Source: a virus. Taken from it: a DNA stretch of 64,000 nt. Made by a program: the position numbers and the translations under genes. The DNA is taken from positions 1 through 64,000 of IMG/VR virus record IMGVR_UViG_3300047483_000243. One strand, written 5' to 3'. Position 1 is the stretch's first letter; every line of letters starts with the position of its first letter. This document shows positions 52,441 through 59,572 of the stretch, piece by piece. The notes beneath the pieces were generated by a model. The model was not told the origin of the DNA and did no database searches. It worked only from the letters and a program-made list of their open reading frames with translations.

Positions 52441-52516
52441 TGGCTGGGAAGGGTGGGTTCGAACCACCAACCAACGGATTCAAAGTCCGCTACTCTACCA
52501 ATTGAGCTACTTCCCA
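52441..52516 (-). tRNA. tRNA-Gln (TTG)
   Basis: Loop CTTTGAA gives TTG; the first pair is U1-A72 as in glutamine tRNAs, discriminator G, CCA encoded. Confidence 0.93.
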
Positions 52517-52611
52517 ACAATACTACAGTGACATGCAGCTACTATTTCCCTCGGAAACGTTTGACTGTGTATGAAGTGTTGTTATAGACAGGGCTGTTTG
52601 CAGCTTTAACG

Positions 52612-52682
52612 TAAATCATACACAAGTGCAGAGGATCGCACGGTCTTCCCTCACAAGGGGAGATTATATCACTGTCTAATCT
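52612..52682 (-). pseudogene. Decayed tRNA-His-like remnant
   Basis: Minus strand GACAGTGATATAATCTCCCC followed by TTGTGAGGGAAGACCGTG looks like the middle of a tRNA-His(GTG), with a shortened D-arm, a T-arm reduced to 'GTGCGATCC' and no CCA. Acceptor halves pair only in part. Probably a dead tRNA. Confidence 0.45.
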
Positions 52683-52765
52683 AAATAGGTGTCCATTTAG
52701 AGTTTGGACAAACTTGGGGCTTCAAAAGCCACTCCACCACTTGCTTTTACAAAAGCAAGAAAATA

Positions 52766-52839
52766 TGGCGACCGATACGGGACTCGAACCCGTTTTACCT
52801 GGTAGACAGCCAAGTGTAATACCCATATACCAATCGGCC
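52766..52839 (-). tRNA. tRNA-Asp (GTC)
   Basis: Loop CTGTCTA on CTTGG/CCAGG gives GTC; acceptor GGCCGAT/ATCGGTC; discriminator G; CCA. Confidence 0.92.
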
Positions 52840-52846
52840 AAACGGT

Positions 52847-53023
52847 TTAGCGTTTGTTGGTTGCTACGTCACGAATGACTTCAAGTGCTTCTTCAAGTGA
52901 AAGAACAACTACCTTAGCAGATGCCCATTCTTCATTGTCATCGTATCCACGATATTCAATGATATATCCATTGTCTGCGAAGGCAATAGACATATCTTCT
53001 ACTTTGTTTGTTACTTCTGCCAT
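52847..53023 (-). CDS. Unknown small acidic protein, 58 aa
   Basis: Start 53023 behind AGAGGAAACA. 'YIIEYRGYDDNEEWASAKVV' and a helical end 'LEEALEVIRDVATN'. No family recognised. Lies between tRNA-Asp and the 231-aa gene; the 110 nt upstream hold only small hairpins. Confidence 0.6.
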   Translation of the reverse strand: MAEVTNKVEDMSIAFADNGYIIEYRGYDDNEEWASAKVVVLSLEEALEVIRDVATNKR

Positions 53024-53133
53024 TGTTTCCTCTAAAGTTAATATGAGTGGCATTCCACCACTCCGTCAGGTTTGAGCACACGAGTCTCGGCTTCAGACTT
53101 CCCGAATCCTTACGGCAAAAATACAGTTCACAG

Positions 53134-53829
53134 TTACGGGCTTTCACTCCCTGTATTCTTTTCTTTGGTCCACTGAACTATTGGATTTAAGTCTTTACCA
53201 GCCAGGGAATCTCTATTCAACTTATTTTCATAAGTGAGGGAAATCGGGCTTAAATCCTCATTAAAAAAGTGTTTACTCGTTACTTTAATCCACTCATTGA
53301 ACTCTTCATCGTTTTCATACACAATCTTGTTGTGCGAAAACTTGTTACTAAACATACTCTGAACTGGTTCGTATCTAAACATACCCAACAAGAACTTTGC
53401 TTGATTGATTGCGTGTTCTTGTCTTCCGTATCTTTCGCCGTATACGGAATAGTAAGACTTTCCGCAGTCGGAACAAGTTACATATTTCTTTCTGAGTAAG
53501 TCTGATATTGACAGATTATACCAAAACTTTTCAATCTTGTCAAATCTTTTTCCTTGTAGAAATGCTAACGCAATCGTCAACGATCTATATTCTTGTGCAA
53601 GATAGTGATGTTTATTATTCAGGCAAGCAGCTACACCTTCGTGTCTTATACCTAACTTAGCAAGGTAATGGCCACCTTTGTTATCACTTCCAAGTTTGTG
53701 TCCATGTTCGCGTTGGTATTTGTGACCAGTTTTGTAATAGCCGCTTCTATCTTTTTTGAGTTCTTTGATTGATTTTTCCAAGAACTCTTTTCTATGTTGC
53801 AGTTTGATTTTGGTTTCGTCAATATTCAT
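53134..53829 (-). CDS. Unknown protein with zinc-finger-like pair, 231 aa
   Basis: Charged helical N-terminus ('KIKLQHRKEFLEKSIKELKK'), a His/Gly-rich stretch ('GHKYQREHGHKLGSDNKGGH') and a CxxC near the middle ('KYVTCSDCGKSYYSVYG'). Overlaps the upstream gene by ATGA. It could be an RNA- or DNA-binding protein of the tRNA region. Function unknown. Confidence 0.55.
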   Translation of the reverse strand: MNIDETKIKLQHRKEFLEKSIKELKKDRSGYYKTGHKYQREHGHKLGSDNKGGHYLAKLGIRHEGVAACLNNKHHYLAQEYRSLTIALAFLQGKRFDKIEKFWYNLSISDLLRKKYVTCSDCGKSYYSVYGERYGRQEHAINQAKFLLGMFRYEPVQSMFSNKFSHNKIVYENDEEFNEWIKVTSKHFFNEDLSPISLTYENKLNRDSLAGKDLNPIVQWTKEKNTGSESP

Positions 53830-54086
53830 TTGTCTTCTCCATTTTGAATCAAAGCCTCATTGGACTCTGTAATACTAAGGTAACAGTTCTTGATTTTAAT
53901 CGCACCTTTTGTGTGCGGGTTGTCAGGTGTTTCCTTAGTAGACCACCCTACTTCTGATATGACATGATTAACATAAAAGGTTTGACCTTTTGCTTTAACC
54001 ACCCACATTGGAATAGTCGGGTCTTCAAGATGTTTTTTGTTGAAGTGAAATACTAACTCGTTGACTTTTGTTTTTTCAATCTACAT
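53826..54086 (-). CDS. Conserved small protein with TAG as second codon
   Basis: From ATG 54086 the frame reads ATG-TAG-ATT-GAA... and is then open for 84 codons ('IEKTKVNELVFHFNKKHLED', 'WVVKAKGQTFYVNHV', 'TPDNPHTKGAIKIKNCYLS'). An ideal ribosome site AAAGGATAAACT stands before this ATG, while the next ATG (54008) has none. The part before 54008 looks coding and, as I recall, marine-phage homologues include it ('FNKKHL..PSIPMWV'). So translation probably begins at 54086 with amber readthrough, or at the ATT codon; otherwise only 60 aa are made from 54008. A CTA-anticodon tRNA lies 110 nt upstream. Confidence 0.6.
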
Positions 54087-54195
54087 AGTTTATCCTTTCT
54101 GATTGAGTAGGTTACTGACGATCTAAATGGGTATTGGCGTTAGCCGCAGGGTTTCAGGTTCCTACTCGCTACTACAAACCCTTTTTCGCTTTATT

Positions 54196-54272
54196 TGGTG
54201 GCCCTAGTGGGACTCGAACCCACGACCAATAGTTTTAGGGACTGCCGCTCTAACCAACTGAGCTACAGGGCC
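54196..54272 (-). tRNA. Putative amber-suppressor tRNA (CTA)
   Basis: Full cloverleaf: acceptor GGCCCTG/TAGGGCC, D-arm GCTC/GAGC, T-arm GTGGG/CCCAC with TTCGAGT loop, discriminator A, CCA encoded. The 7-nt anticodon loop is CCCTAAA, so positions 34-36 read CTA, which pairs with UAG. Two oddities: C instead of U at position 33 and a C-A mismatch at 28-42. It may be a true suppressor or a decayed tRNA; the amino acid cannot be told. Confidence 0.6.
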
Positions 54273-54289
54273 AATATGAATGAGTGTTT

Positions 54290-55425
54290 ACCCTATCGTT
54301 GCTCGGTATTCATTATGGTAAGTAATGAAATCCCAAGCTATTGTCGGAAGCGTTTGACCTCCACGGTTCATTTGGATACCACCTCGCATTACTTCGCGGT
54401 GTTACTGCCACACTCAGAGGATACATTGATTTCAAGTCCTATACGACCACAATAGAGGCTCTTGCGAGTAGTCTACCGTCTAACCATATAGTGTTCTGCG
54501 CGTCTTTCCAATCCAACCAAGATAAACCCCGTTGGCGGTAGGAACTCAATGTATCGTCAAAATGTGATTTCATTTTGTCAAGGCTGAGATTATACCTTGA
54601 GGTGAGTGCCTTCGGTCATTACCCAATCCCTTGCGAGGATGGTTCTACCTTTATCCACAAGAGTCGTTTCCGATCATCTTGTATCACTCAATGCGGCCTT
54701 TGTTAGAGAGTGGCATTTCTCTCGTCGCATACTGCTATTCATCCTTCCATCTTCCGCCAGCCTTGCGGGCTGTTCAAGGTCGCTAAACCCTTACGTCTTC
54801 TGTCCGAATAATCACGTCCACCTTGCGAGTTTCAGTGAACCATATTCTCTTGCGAGTATGGTATTACGCATCTTTCACAGTATACCGAGGTAGTCTTTCG
54901 CTTTTGTTTCAATAATAGGAGTTGAACCTACAATCGTTCTCTTAGAAGGAGACTGCATTACCATTATGCAATATTGCGAACCTATTTCGATGTGCTACCT
55001 CAGTTGCACCATACCTTGTTAGATACAGTATACAACACACCGACTGTCTTTTGCCTTGCGGGCTACTCAACGTCTTTTCAAGTATCCGGGGCCTAACCCT
55101 TCCACTCTCAAGATGCTACTACGCCTTTCCTTGCAGGGTCAGACAGTGTAGCTACCTGTTAACCTTCAGTATTCGTTAGTTTGGCTGAAAACTGTTCGGA
55201 CGCCAATCCTCTTACCACTCACCGACTGGCTCTGTGGCTATCCTTTCAGACAGTTCTCCTAACTTACTACCTACCGCCTCTCTACAGACGGGACTTGCTT
55301 TCGGTTTAATCCGAGTCAAGTCTGGTTCAGGCTTGTATAGATGGACCATCACTGGCGCAAGTTTATAGGAAACCTTGCTTTGGGCGTATTACTACGCTTA
55401 CCCTTATGGACGCTATACCGCCCAA
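54290..55425 (-). ncRNA. Large structured RNA, GOLLD-like candidate
   Basis: Over 1.1 kb without credible genes, behind its own sigma70 promoter. The minus strand is full of helices: a 5' stem TTGGGCGGTAT / ATACGCCCAA (55415-55425 with 55380-55389), CAGCC-CGCAA-GGCTG (54758-54772), and at least six more stems capped by (Y)CGCAA(G) loops near 54459, 54630, 54822, 54850, 55055 and 55129. It contains a tRNA-Arg-like element and ends next to a tRNA. Size, phage location, tRNA neighbourhood and embedded tRNA all match GOLLD (or ROOL) class RNAs, which are large phage RNAs. I cannot run a covariance search, so the class is an inference; that it is a big structured RNA is well supported. Confidence 0.65.
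54906..54982 (-). tRNA. tRNA-Arg (TCT)-like element inside the large RNA
   Basis: D-arm GCAT...ATGC, anticodon loop CTTCTAA (TCT) on GTCTC/GAGAA, and T-arm GTAGG-TTCAACT-CCTAT are visible. The acceptor pairs at only five of seven positions and no CCA follows, unlike all other tRNAs here. Either a degenerate tRNA or one adapted as a domain of the large RNA. Confidence 0.6.
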
Positions 55426-55432
55426 TCTCTAC

Positions 55433-55461
55433 ATCCTAACTCAATTCCGAAGAAGAGTCAA
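55433..55461 (-). promoter_or_regulatory. sigma70-type promoter of the large RNA
   Basis: TTGACT, 17 nt, TAGGAT on the minus strand; predicted start lies at the first nucleotides of the 5' stem of the structured RNA. Confidence 0.75.
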
Positions 55462-55470
55462 GGACTTTTT

Positions 55471-55851
55471 TTATTTTTTTGGAACAGGACTGTCAGAAAA
55501 GACATCCGATTTTTCTTTGCTCTTGCCGTTTGTAAGTTTAGTAACTTCAACATTCAATAGCTTTGCAGCCATTGTAATGATTTCCATTTCGGCATCAGTA
55601 TACGCAACAGCTAACATGTTTTCGGCATACGCAGATTCTTGATCAAACTTATGCGGATTAGATTTATCTTTGGATGCAGCAGCCGCAGCAAATGCAACAC
55701 CCATTCTATATTGAACATATGGGTCAGTGCTACGGAGTTGCTTGAAGGCAACCATATCAGGTAACGCATCTTTCATTTGGTCAGATACATCCCCTGCTTT
55801 GAAGTATTCTTTGTTTGCCAAAGATTCAGATATTATGTCACGTATTTTCAT
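55471..55851 (-). CDS. Protein with capsid-targeting-like N-terminus, 126 aa
   Basis: Start ATG 55851 ('MKIRDIISESLANKEYF') behind GGAG. I-x-E sits at residues 7-9, as in the 71-aa gene at 38028 ('MKINEIISEN'). The body is helical and Ala-rich ('YRMGVAFAAAAASKDK', 'MEIITMAAKLLNVEV') with a Lys-rich tail. Probably a virion internal protein. Preceded by a late promoter motif. Confidence 0.65.
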   Translation of the reverse strand: MKIRDIISESLANKEYFKAGDVSDQMKDALPDMVAFKQLRSTDPYVQYRMGVAFAAAAASKDKSNPHKFDQESAYAENMLAVAYTDAEMEIITMAAKLLNVEVTKLTNGKSKEKSDVFSDSPVPKK

Positions 55852-55875
55852 CAATCAAGTCTCCGCTGATAATAG

Positions 55876-55883
55876 TATTTATC
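55876..55883 (-). promoter_or_regulatory. Late promoter motif GATAAATA
   Basis: GATAAATACTATT on the minus strand, 24 nt before the 126-aa gene and upstream of its ribosome site. Confidence 0.6.
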
Positions 55884-56134
55884 ATTCAGAGACGACTGTA
55901 TTGGCTTTCCAGCTACCTTAGAAGCAAGCCATATTGGACATTGCTTTACATCACAACAGCTTTGAACTGAGAGATTGTGGCAACTAAGACTGGAAACTTG
56001 TGGTTGGCTCTACACGCATCGCCCCGTGCGATTTAACTGACTAGGGTTATTGTCAGGACCGAAATAGGGTGGAAACGTCATTACAAGTAACGCTTCCGTT
56101 ACTATCTATTATCATCCCCGATAGTGGGGGTATT
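55884..56134 (-). other. Non-coding RNA leader/spacer after tRNA-Asn
   Basis: About 250 nt without a gene. Minus-strand hairpins include GTAACG-GAAG-CGTTAC near 56090 and ATCG-containing stems near 56030. No family recognised; likely tRNA trailer or structured spacer RNA. Confidence 0.35.
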
Positions 56135-56210
56135 TGGCTCCCAGTGCAGGGCTCGAACCTGCGACATTCTGATTAACAGTCAGACGCTCTACCAACTGAG
56201 CTAACTGGAA
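56135..56210 (-). tRNA. tRNA-Asn (GTT)
   Basis: Loop CTGTTAA on TCTGA/TCAGA gives GTT; U1-A72 first pair, discriminator G, CCA encoded. Confidence 0.92.
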
Positions 56211-56294
56211 ACATAGTTTTTGGCTCTATCCCAACGCAGGAGGACGATTTAACTGCTATATGCCGTAGCAGGACCGAGATTCTTGCGTCTTACG

Positions 56295-56302
56295 TATTTA
56301 TC
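56295..56302 (-). promoter_or_regulatory. Late promoter motif GATAAATA between tRNAs
   Basis: GATAAATACGTAAGACGC on the minus strand, between tRNA-Met and tRNA-Asn. Confidence 0.5.
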
Positions 56303-56319
56303 ATACTGCGCTAGTATTT

Positions 56320-56396
56320 TGGTAGGGGATGAGGGACTTGAACCCCCAACCGACCCGTTATGAGCGGGCAACTCTGACCAATTGAGCTAATCCCCC
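56320..56396 (-). tRNA. tRNA-Met (CAT)
   Basis: Loop CTCATAA on GCCCG/CGGGT gives CAT. No initiator features (no C1-A72 mismatch, no three G-C pairs in the stem), so it is elongator Met or an Ile2 tRNA needing lysidine. CCA encoded. Confidence 0.9.
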
Positions 56397-56398
56397 AT

Positions 56399-56472
56399 AT
56401 CTGTTTTCAGCTACACACAACACTTTCCAACCCGTAAAGGCTAGTGTGCCAAGTGTGTATGTGAAAACAGAT
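56399..56472 (-). repeat. Long hairpin upstream of tRNA-Met
   Basis: Inverted repeat ATCTGTTTTCA / TGAAAACAGAT (11 bp) enclosing TACACAC/GTGTGTA and a small inner stem. It starts 2 nt before tRNA-Met, so it is probably a processing signal or a small RNA made from the tandem promoters upstream. Confidence 0.55.
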
Positions 56473-56597
56473 TTTGTGCAATCAGGTCTTACAGGTTTAT
56501 CACCCCGCCTGATCTTGTTTTCAAGCCATCATCGCTTTCGCTAGGCCAGCATCGTAAATTTTCAAAGAGCGTGGAACACCGTTCCGATTACTTGTTT

Positions 56598-56626
56598 CTT
56601 ATATCACGTTCGTTTTTCGTTGTCAA
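56598..56626 (-). promoter_or_regulatory. sigma70-type promoter, array copy 1
   Basis: TTGACA, 17 nt, TATAAG on the minus strand, preceded by GTTC. It drives the RNA and tRNA-Met region. Confidence 0.82.
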
Positions 56627-56699
56627 GAACTCTTTTCAACTTTTTTCGTCCGCGTTTCAGTTCCGAGCATCGTTCCTTTGTGTCCCGCTCTATGTTCTT

Positions 56700-56728
56700 A
56701 ACTTAGCAAACTTTGTTTTCTTTGTCAA
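56700..56728 (-). promoter_or_regulatory. sigma70-type promoter, array copy 2
   Basis: GTTCTTGACA, 17 nt, TAAGTT. The spacer and -10 flank match copy 3 almost base for base. Confidence 0.75.
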
Positions 56729-56794
56729 GAACTTTTTTTCTTTTTTTTCACGGCTGCTTCTGGTTACTAGCCTTAGCCCTTCCGCGATATTCTT

Positions 56795-56823
56795 AACTTA
56801 CCAAACTCTGTTTGATTCGTCAA
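56795..56823 (-). promoter_or_regulatory. sigma70-type promoter, array copy 3
   Basis: GTTCTTGACG, 17 nt, TAAGTT, then AAGAA as in copy 2. Confidence 0.72.
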
Positions 56824-56944
56824 GAACTTTTTTCAGGTATCTGGTTCGGCCACCAGCGGGAGAGATTTTTCCCAAAATGTCAGCATACCAGTATCACAAA
56901 GAGTAACCAGATGCCGCCCGATCTTTATTGCCTTATCGGACTTC

Positions 56945-57050
56945 CTGAATGTGACTATCGGAATCGAACCGAATACTAGCGTATAAAGTATGAAACAGGG
57001 ACTCCACAGAGGCTAACTATTTGCCAAATAACTTTCATCACAGAGAAGCT
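56945..57050 (-). pseudogene. Degenerate tRNA-like element
   Basis: A good T-arm ('TCGGTTCGATTCCGA') and a partial acceptor TGTGA/TCACA about 100 nt apart on the minus strand. The anticodon region (ATACT...AGTAT, 9-nt loop) is abnormal and there is no CCA. Probably a decayed class II tRNA or one with an insertion. Confidence 0.4.
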
Positions 57051-57105
57051 AACCATGGCCTCTCACGAGTTTATTACGTAACCACCCGATGTTTCCATAT
57101 ATAGT

Positions 57106-57134
57106 AATATAGTTCATTACGTATATATTGTCAA
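57106..57134 (-). promoter_or_regulatory. sigma70-type promoter before tRNA-like element
   Basis: TTGACA, 17 nt, TATATT on the minus strand. Confidence 0.82.
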
Positions 57135-57149
57135 CATATAAAAACCAAA

Positions 57150-57176
57150 AACCCCCAACTTTTTCAGTTGAGGGTT
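57150..57176 (-). terminator. Terminator after 26-aa ORF
   Basis: ACCCTCAACT-(loop)-AGTTGGGGGT, then TTTTTGGTTTTT on the minus strand. Confidence 0.82.
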
Positions 57177-57210
57177 CTTGAAACTTCGGTCTTCCAGCCT
57201 ACTTTACGTC

Positions 57211-57291
57211 TCACATCCCCCCAAGGCACACGTTATCCTCTGGATTATTACCCAGTCCTTGTGCCTGTATTGATGTCGCGACGAAAGTCAT
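57211..57291 (-). CDS. Candidate microprotein, 26 aa
   Basis: ATG 57291 to TGA 57211, reading 'MTFVATSIQAQGLGNN' and ending 'VCLGGM'. It has AAGGA 8 nt upstream, a GATAAATA late promoter motif 29 nt upstream and a strong terminator after it, so it forms a complete small transcription unit. Could equally be a small RNA gene. Confidence 0.45.
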   Translation of the reverse strand: MTFVATSIQAQGLGNNPEDNVCLGGM

Positions 57292-57319
57292 TTTTTTATT
57301 CCTTATTATCCTATAAAGT

Positions 57320-57327
57320 TATTTATC
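57320..57327 (-). promoter_or_regulatory. Late promoter motif GATAAATA
   Basis: AAAGATAAATAACTTTATAGG on the minus strand, before the 26-aa ORF and just after the stop of the zincin-like gene. Confidence 0.55.
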
Positions 57328-57335
57328 TTTTTTCT

Positions 57336-58418
57336 TCATTTTAGTGATTTTATGGCGTTTATGAACAGTTTTTTGTCAAAACCCTGTAAATCGGTATCTT
57401 TTAGTAGGTCAATCAGTTCATCTAACGATACGTTCATATTATTTATCAATGGTTGAACTGGTATGGAAGGGTTTATCTTTTTCATGAAACCAAGAAACCC
57501 AATCCCAAGTGCCACGTTTAGCTTGTTGGAGACTTCATTGCGAATCGCACCAAGCAGAACACTTCTGAACTGGTTTGGATTTATTTGGAATCGCCCACTG
57601 TTGCTACTACCGACATTACGAAGGTCACCGAGTGGTTCGATGTCTGTATCAAGTAATGTCTGTATAGCATTGTCAAGACGTGCTTTCTTCTTTGCAGCTA
57701 ATCTATCTTTTGGAGTAGAACTTTTTGTATCAGGAGATTGCTTGGCATAGAAATATGCCGCCGCTTTTTTCTTGTAATGTTCATATTGACGTGGGGTCAG
57801 TTTTTTGTAGTTAGAGAAACGACTCATCACGCCATCAACAAAGTCTTTTACGTTTGTAGCTTCTTCATCATGAAGGTGATGAAGAAACGCCGCATCTATT
57901 TCAATGGGGTCAGTATGATAGTTGTAGTCATCGGTCTGTTGTTTTCCTACCATCTTATGATAGAATGAACCAAACTGTCTACGTTGCATCACATGGCGAA
58001 GTTCATGAACCAGCGTAGTTTCCACTGGTTTTGATTTCACTTCTGATGTAGACAAGCTACGAGGTTCAGTTTTGAGTATAGCAGGAAGATAAAGAACAAT
58101 GTCATCCAACTGCGAAGCCTCTTGCGATACAGAATGAGAATACGCACCCTTCAACGTTGCCGATGCTCTATTAGCGAATATCAACGGAACATATTGATGT
58201 AGATAATCACACAGCATATCAAATATGTCGCCATATTCTTTTAGCTGTTCTCTTACTGAATCTGAAATGTCTATTTTCATCCTTGTAACTTCATTTGCAT
58301 CAATACGATACTGAACGTTGCCAAGGATGTCTTTTGCCATCATAGTAAGTGGCGTAAGTATTTTGTAATTTGATTCAATGACCAGCATTGGATCAGATTT
58401 GAACTCATTAAGTTTCAC
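57336..58418 (-). CDS. Zincin-like metallopeptidase candidate, 360 aa
   Basis: Starts at GTG 58418 behind GGAGAAAAGAT. 'TTLVHELRHVMQRRQF' is an HExxH zinc motif, followed by a possible third ligand in 'DPIEIDAAFLHHLHDE'. The C-terminal part is helical and Lys-rich. Could be a virion or lysis-related peptidase. N-terminus 'MKLNEFKSDPMLVIES' partly resembles the capsid-targeting peptides. A 12-bp inverted repeat spans its start codon. Confidence 0.65.
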   Translation of the reverse strand: MKLNEFKSDPMLVIESNYKILTPLTMMAKDILGNVQYRIDANEVTRMKIDISDSVREQLKEYGDIFDMLCDYLHQYVPLIFANRASATLKGAYSHSVSQEASQLDDIVLYLPAILKTEPRSLSTSEVKSKPVETTLVHELRHVMQRRQFGSFYHKMVGKQQTDDYNYHTDPIEIDAAFLHHLHDEEATNVKDFVDGVMSRFSNYKKLTPRQYEHYKKKAAAYFYAKQSPDTKSSTPKDRLAAKKKARLDNAIQTLLDTDIEPLGDLRNVGSSNSGRFQINPNQFRSVLLGAIRNEVSNKLNVALGIGFLGFMKKINPSIPVQPLINNMNVSLDELIDLLKDTDLQGFDKKLFINAIKSLK

Positions 58419-58438
58419 ATCTTTTCTCCAATGCTGGT
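58381..58438 (-). promoter_or_regulatory. 12-bp inverted repeat around a start codon
   Basis: TCCAATGCTGGT at 58427-58438 and its exact complement at 58381-58392, 34 nt apart. In the mRNA the 5' arm includes the GGA of the Shine-Dalgarno of the zincin-like gene, and the loop holds the GTG start. It could block or time translation. Confidence 0.6.
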
Positions 58439-58439
58439 A

Positions 58440-59513
58440 TTATTTGTGCTTCATCCCTGCGAGGCGTTGTAGCCATCCCAAGTCGTCGCGTTCAGACTCG
58501 AAAACGAATGTATTCGCTTTCTTGTTGTTGCGTAGGCGGGTGTAGATTTCACCTACCTTTCCTGGTTTCAAAGTGCCTACGTCAAACATTACGCCGCCGT
58601 TTGTATCATAAACTTTGGCTCCGTCAGTTGTCTTTATCAAGACACCTTCCTGATTGTATTTAGCACCCAGTTGAAGCATTTTTTGTTTGAAATCTTCATC
58701 ACTGCCTTTTGGTGCTATAACAAAAATCGAATCTTCTGCTACATGAACTTCCTGTGGTGTTCCAGCATTTTCAATCCAGTATCCATCCACAAAGAAGAAC
58801 CCATAACCAAGTTTTCTTATGGTTGCAGCAAGTTCTTTGTTACGGCGCACATTTTCTTCTCTGTCATATTCACCACGAAATGCAGTCAATAGTGAAATAG
58901 GACGGTCGGATTCTGCATGTTGCCATACACGACTCAAACTTGCTTCATTTAGTTGCTTGTTACTTTCATCAATCTTGGAGACTACCATTTTGACGAAACG
59001 CTTACCATTCACATTTTTTGGTGGTTCTACTTCCTCAAACGCAAATGCTCGTCCCTTGATGCGACTTAGAAACTCACCAGCGGCACGTCCAAAACGTGCA
59101 TTACCAGTAACTATTTTTTCTCCGCGACCAGGAAAATCCGAGTTATTTGTGCCATATAAAAATGCACCTTCTCCACCCTGTGGAATAATCAGAACCGAAT
59201 CTTGGTCATAACGTTGACCCAACATAATAATGTCGTTTACGAACTGTTTTGCGTCTTTGCCATTTGGTGCAACGAAAAACGATTCTTCGCCAACTTCTTT
59301 TGCGTTGTCTGTTCCGAAATCTTCAATGTAGTTTCCTTGGATTTTGGTAACACTATACCCTTTTCCAATCATGTATTGCATCAACTCTTTGTTGCGTTCA
59401 CGGTTTCGAGCACGAGTATTTCCACCGCGAAATGCAGTGATTGCCGCAGTGGTTTCCTCTTGTGTTTTATCCCATAGCCGAGACAGGCCACTTTCATTCA
59501 TATTATTGTCCAT
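58440..59513 (-). CDS. Tandem-duplicated DUF3293-like protein
   Basis: 357 aa from ATG 59513 behind AATAAGGAA. Two copies of one domain: 'SGLSRLWDKTQEETTAAITA' (~7) and 'ASLSRVWQHAESDRPISLLT' (~190). Each is followed by 'FRG...NRERNKEL'-type helices, 'YIEDFGT'/'WIENAGT' and a Phe/Val-rich strand. The ITAFR..N..RNKEL..LxxxGY pattern resembles DUF3293. Single-domain relatives are common in phages; function unknown. The duplication is directly visible. Confidence 0.65.
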   Translation of the reverse strand: MDNNMNESGLSRLWDKTQEETTAAITAFRGGNTRARNRERNKELMQYMIGKGYSVTKIQGNYIEDFGTDNAKEVGEESFFVAPNGKDAKQFVNDIIMLGQRYDQDSVLIIPQGGEGAFLYGTNNSDFPGRGEKIVTGNARFGRAAGEFLSRIKGRAFAFEEVEPPKNVNGKRFVKMVVSKIDESNKQLNEASLSRVWQHAESDRPISLLTAFRGEYDREENVRRNKELAATIRKLGYGFFFVDGYWIENAGTPQEVHVAEDSIFVIAPKGSDEDFKQKMLQLGAKYNQEGVLIKTTDGAKVYDTNGGVMFDVGTLKPGKVGEIYTRLRNNKKANTFVFESERDDLGWLQRLAGMKHK

Positions 59514-59550
59514 GAGTGTTTTCCTTATTGACGCCATTTTATTTCATAAG

Positions 59551-59558
59551 TATTTATC
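59551..59558 (-). promoter_or_regulatory. Late promoter motif GATAAATA (divergent site)
   Basis: GATAAATACTTATG toward the DUF3293-like gene. On the other strand CATAAATAATTCT at 560-572 directly precedes the plus-strand T5orf172 gene. Confidence 0.55.
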
Positions 59559-59572
59559 ACATAAATAATTCT

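Noticed and set aside
53024-53160. Possible cobalamin-riboswitch-like or group I intron core (AACTGTGAACTG, GGGAAGTCTGAAGCCGAGACTC)
   Set aside because: Only short pieces resemble these RNAs; I could not build the conserved helices, and downstream is just a small unknown gene.
54195-54893. Open frames on the plus strand through the tRNA-CTA and large RNA region
   Set aside because: They cross a tRNA, lack ribosome sites and lie opposite RNA helices; better explained as structured RNA.
57436-57443. GATAAATA motif inside the zincin-like gene
   Set aside because: Lies in coding sequence without a downstream gene start; probably chance.
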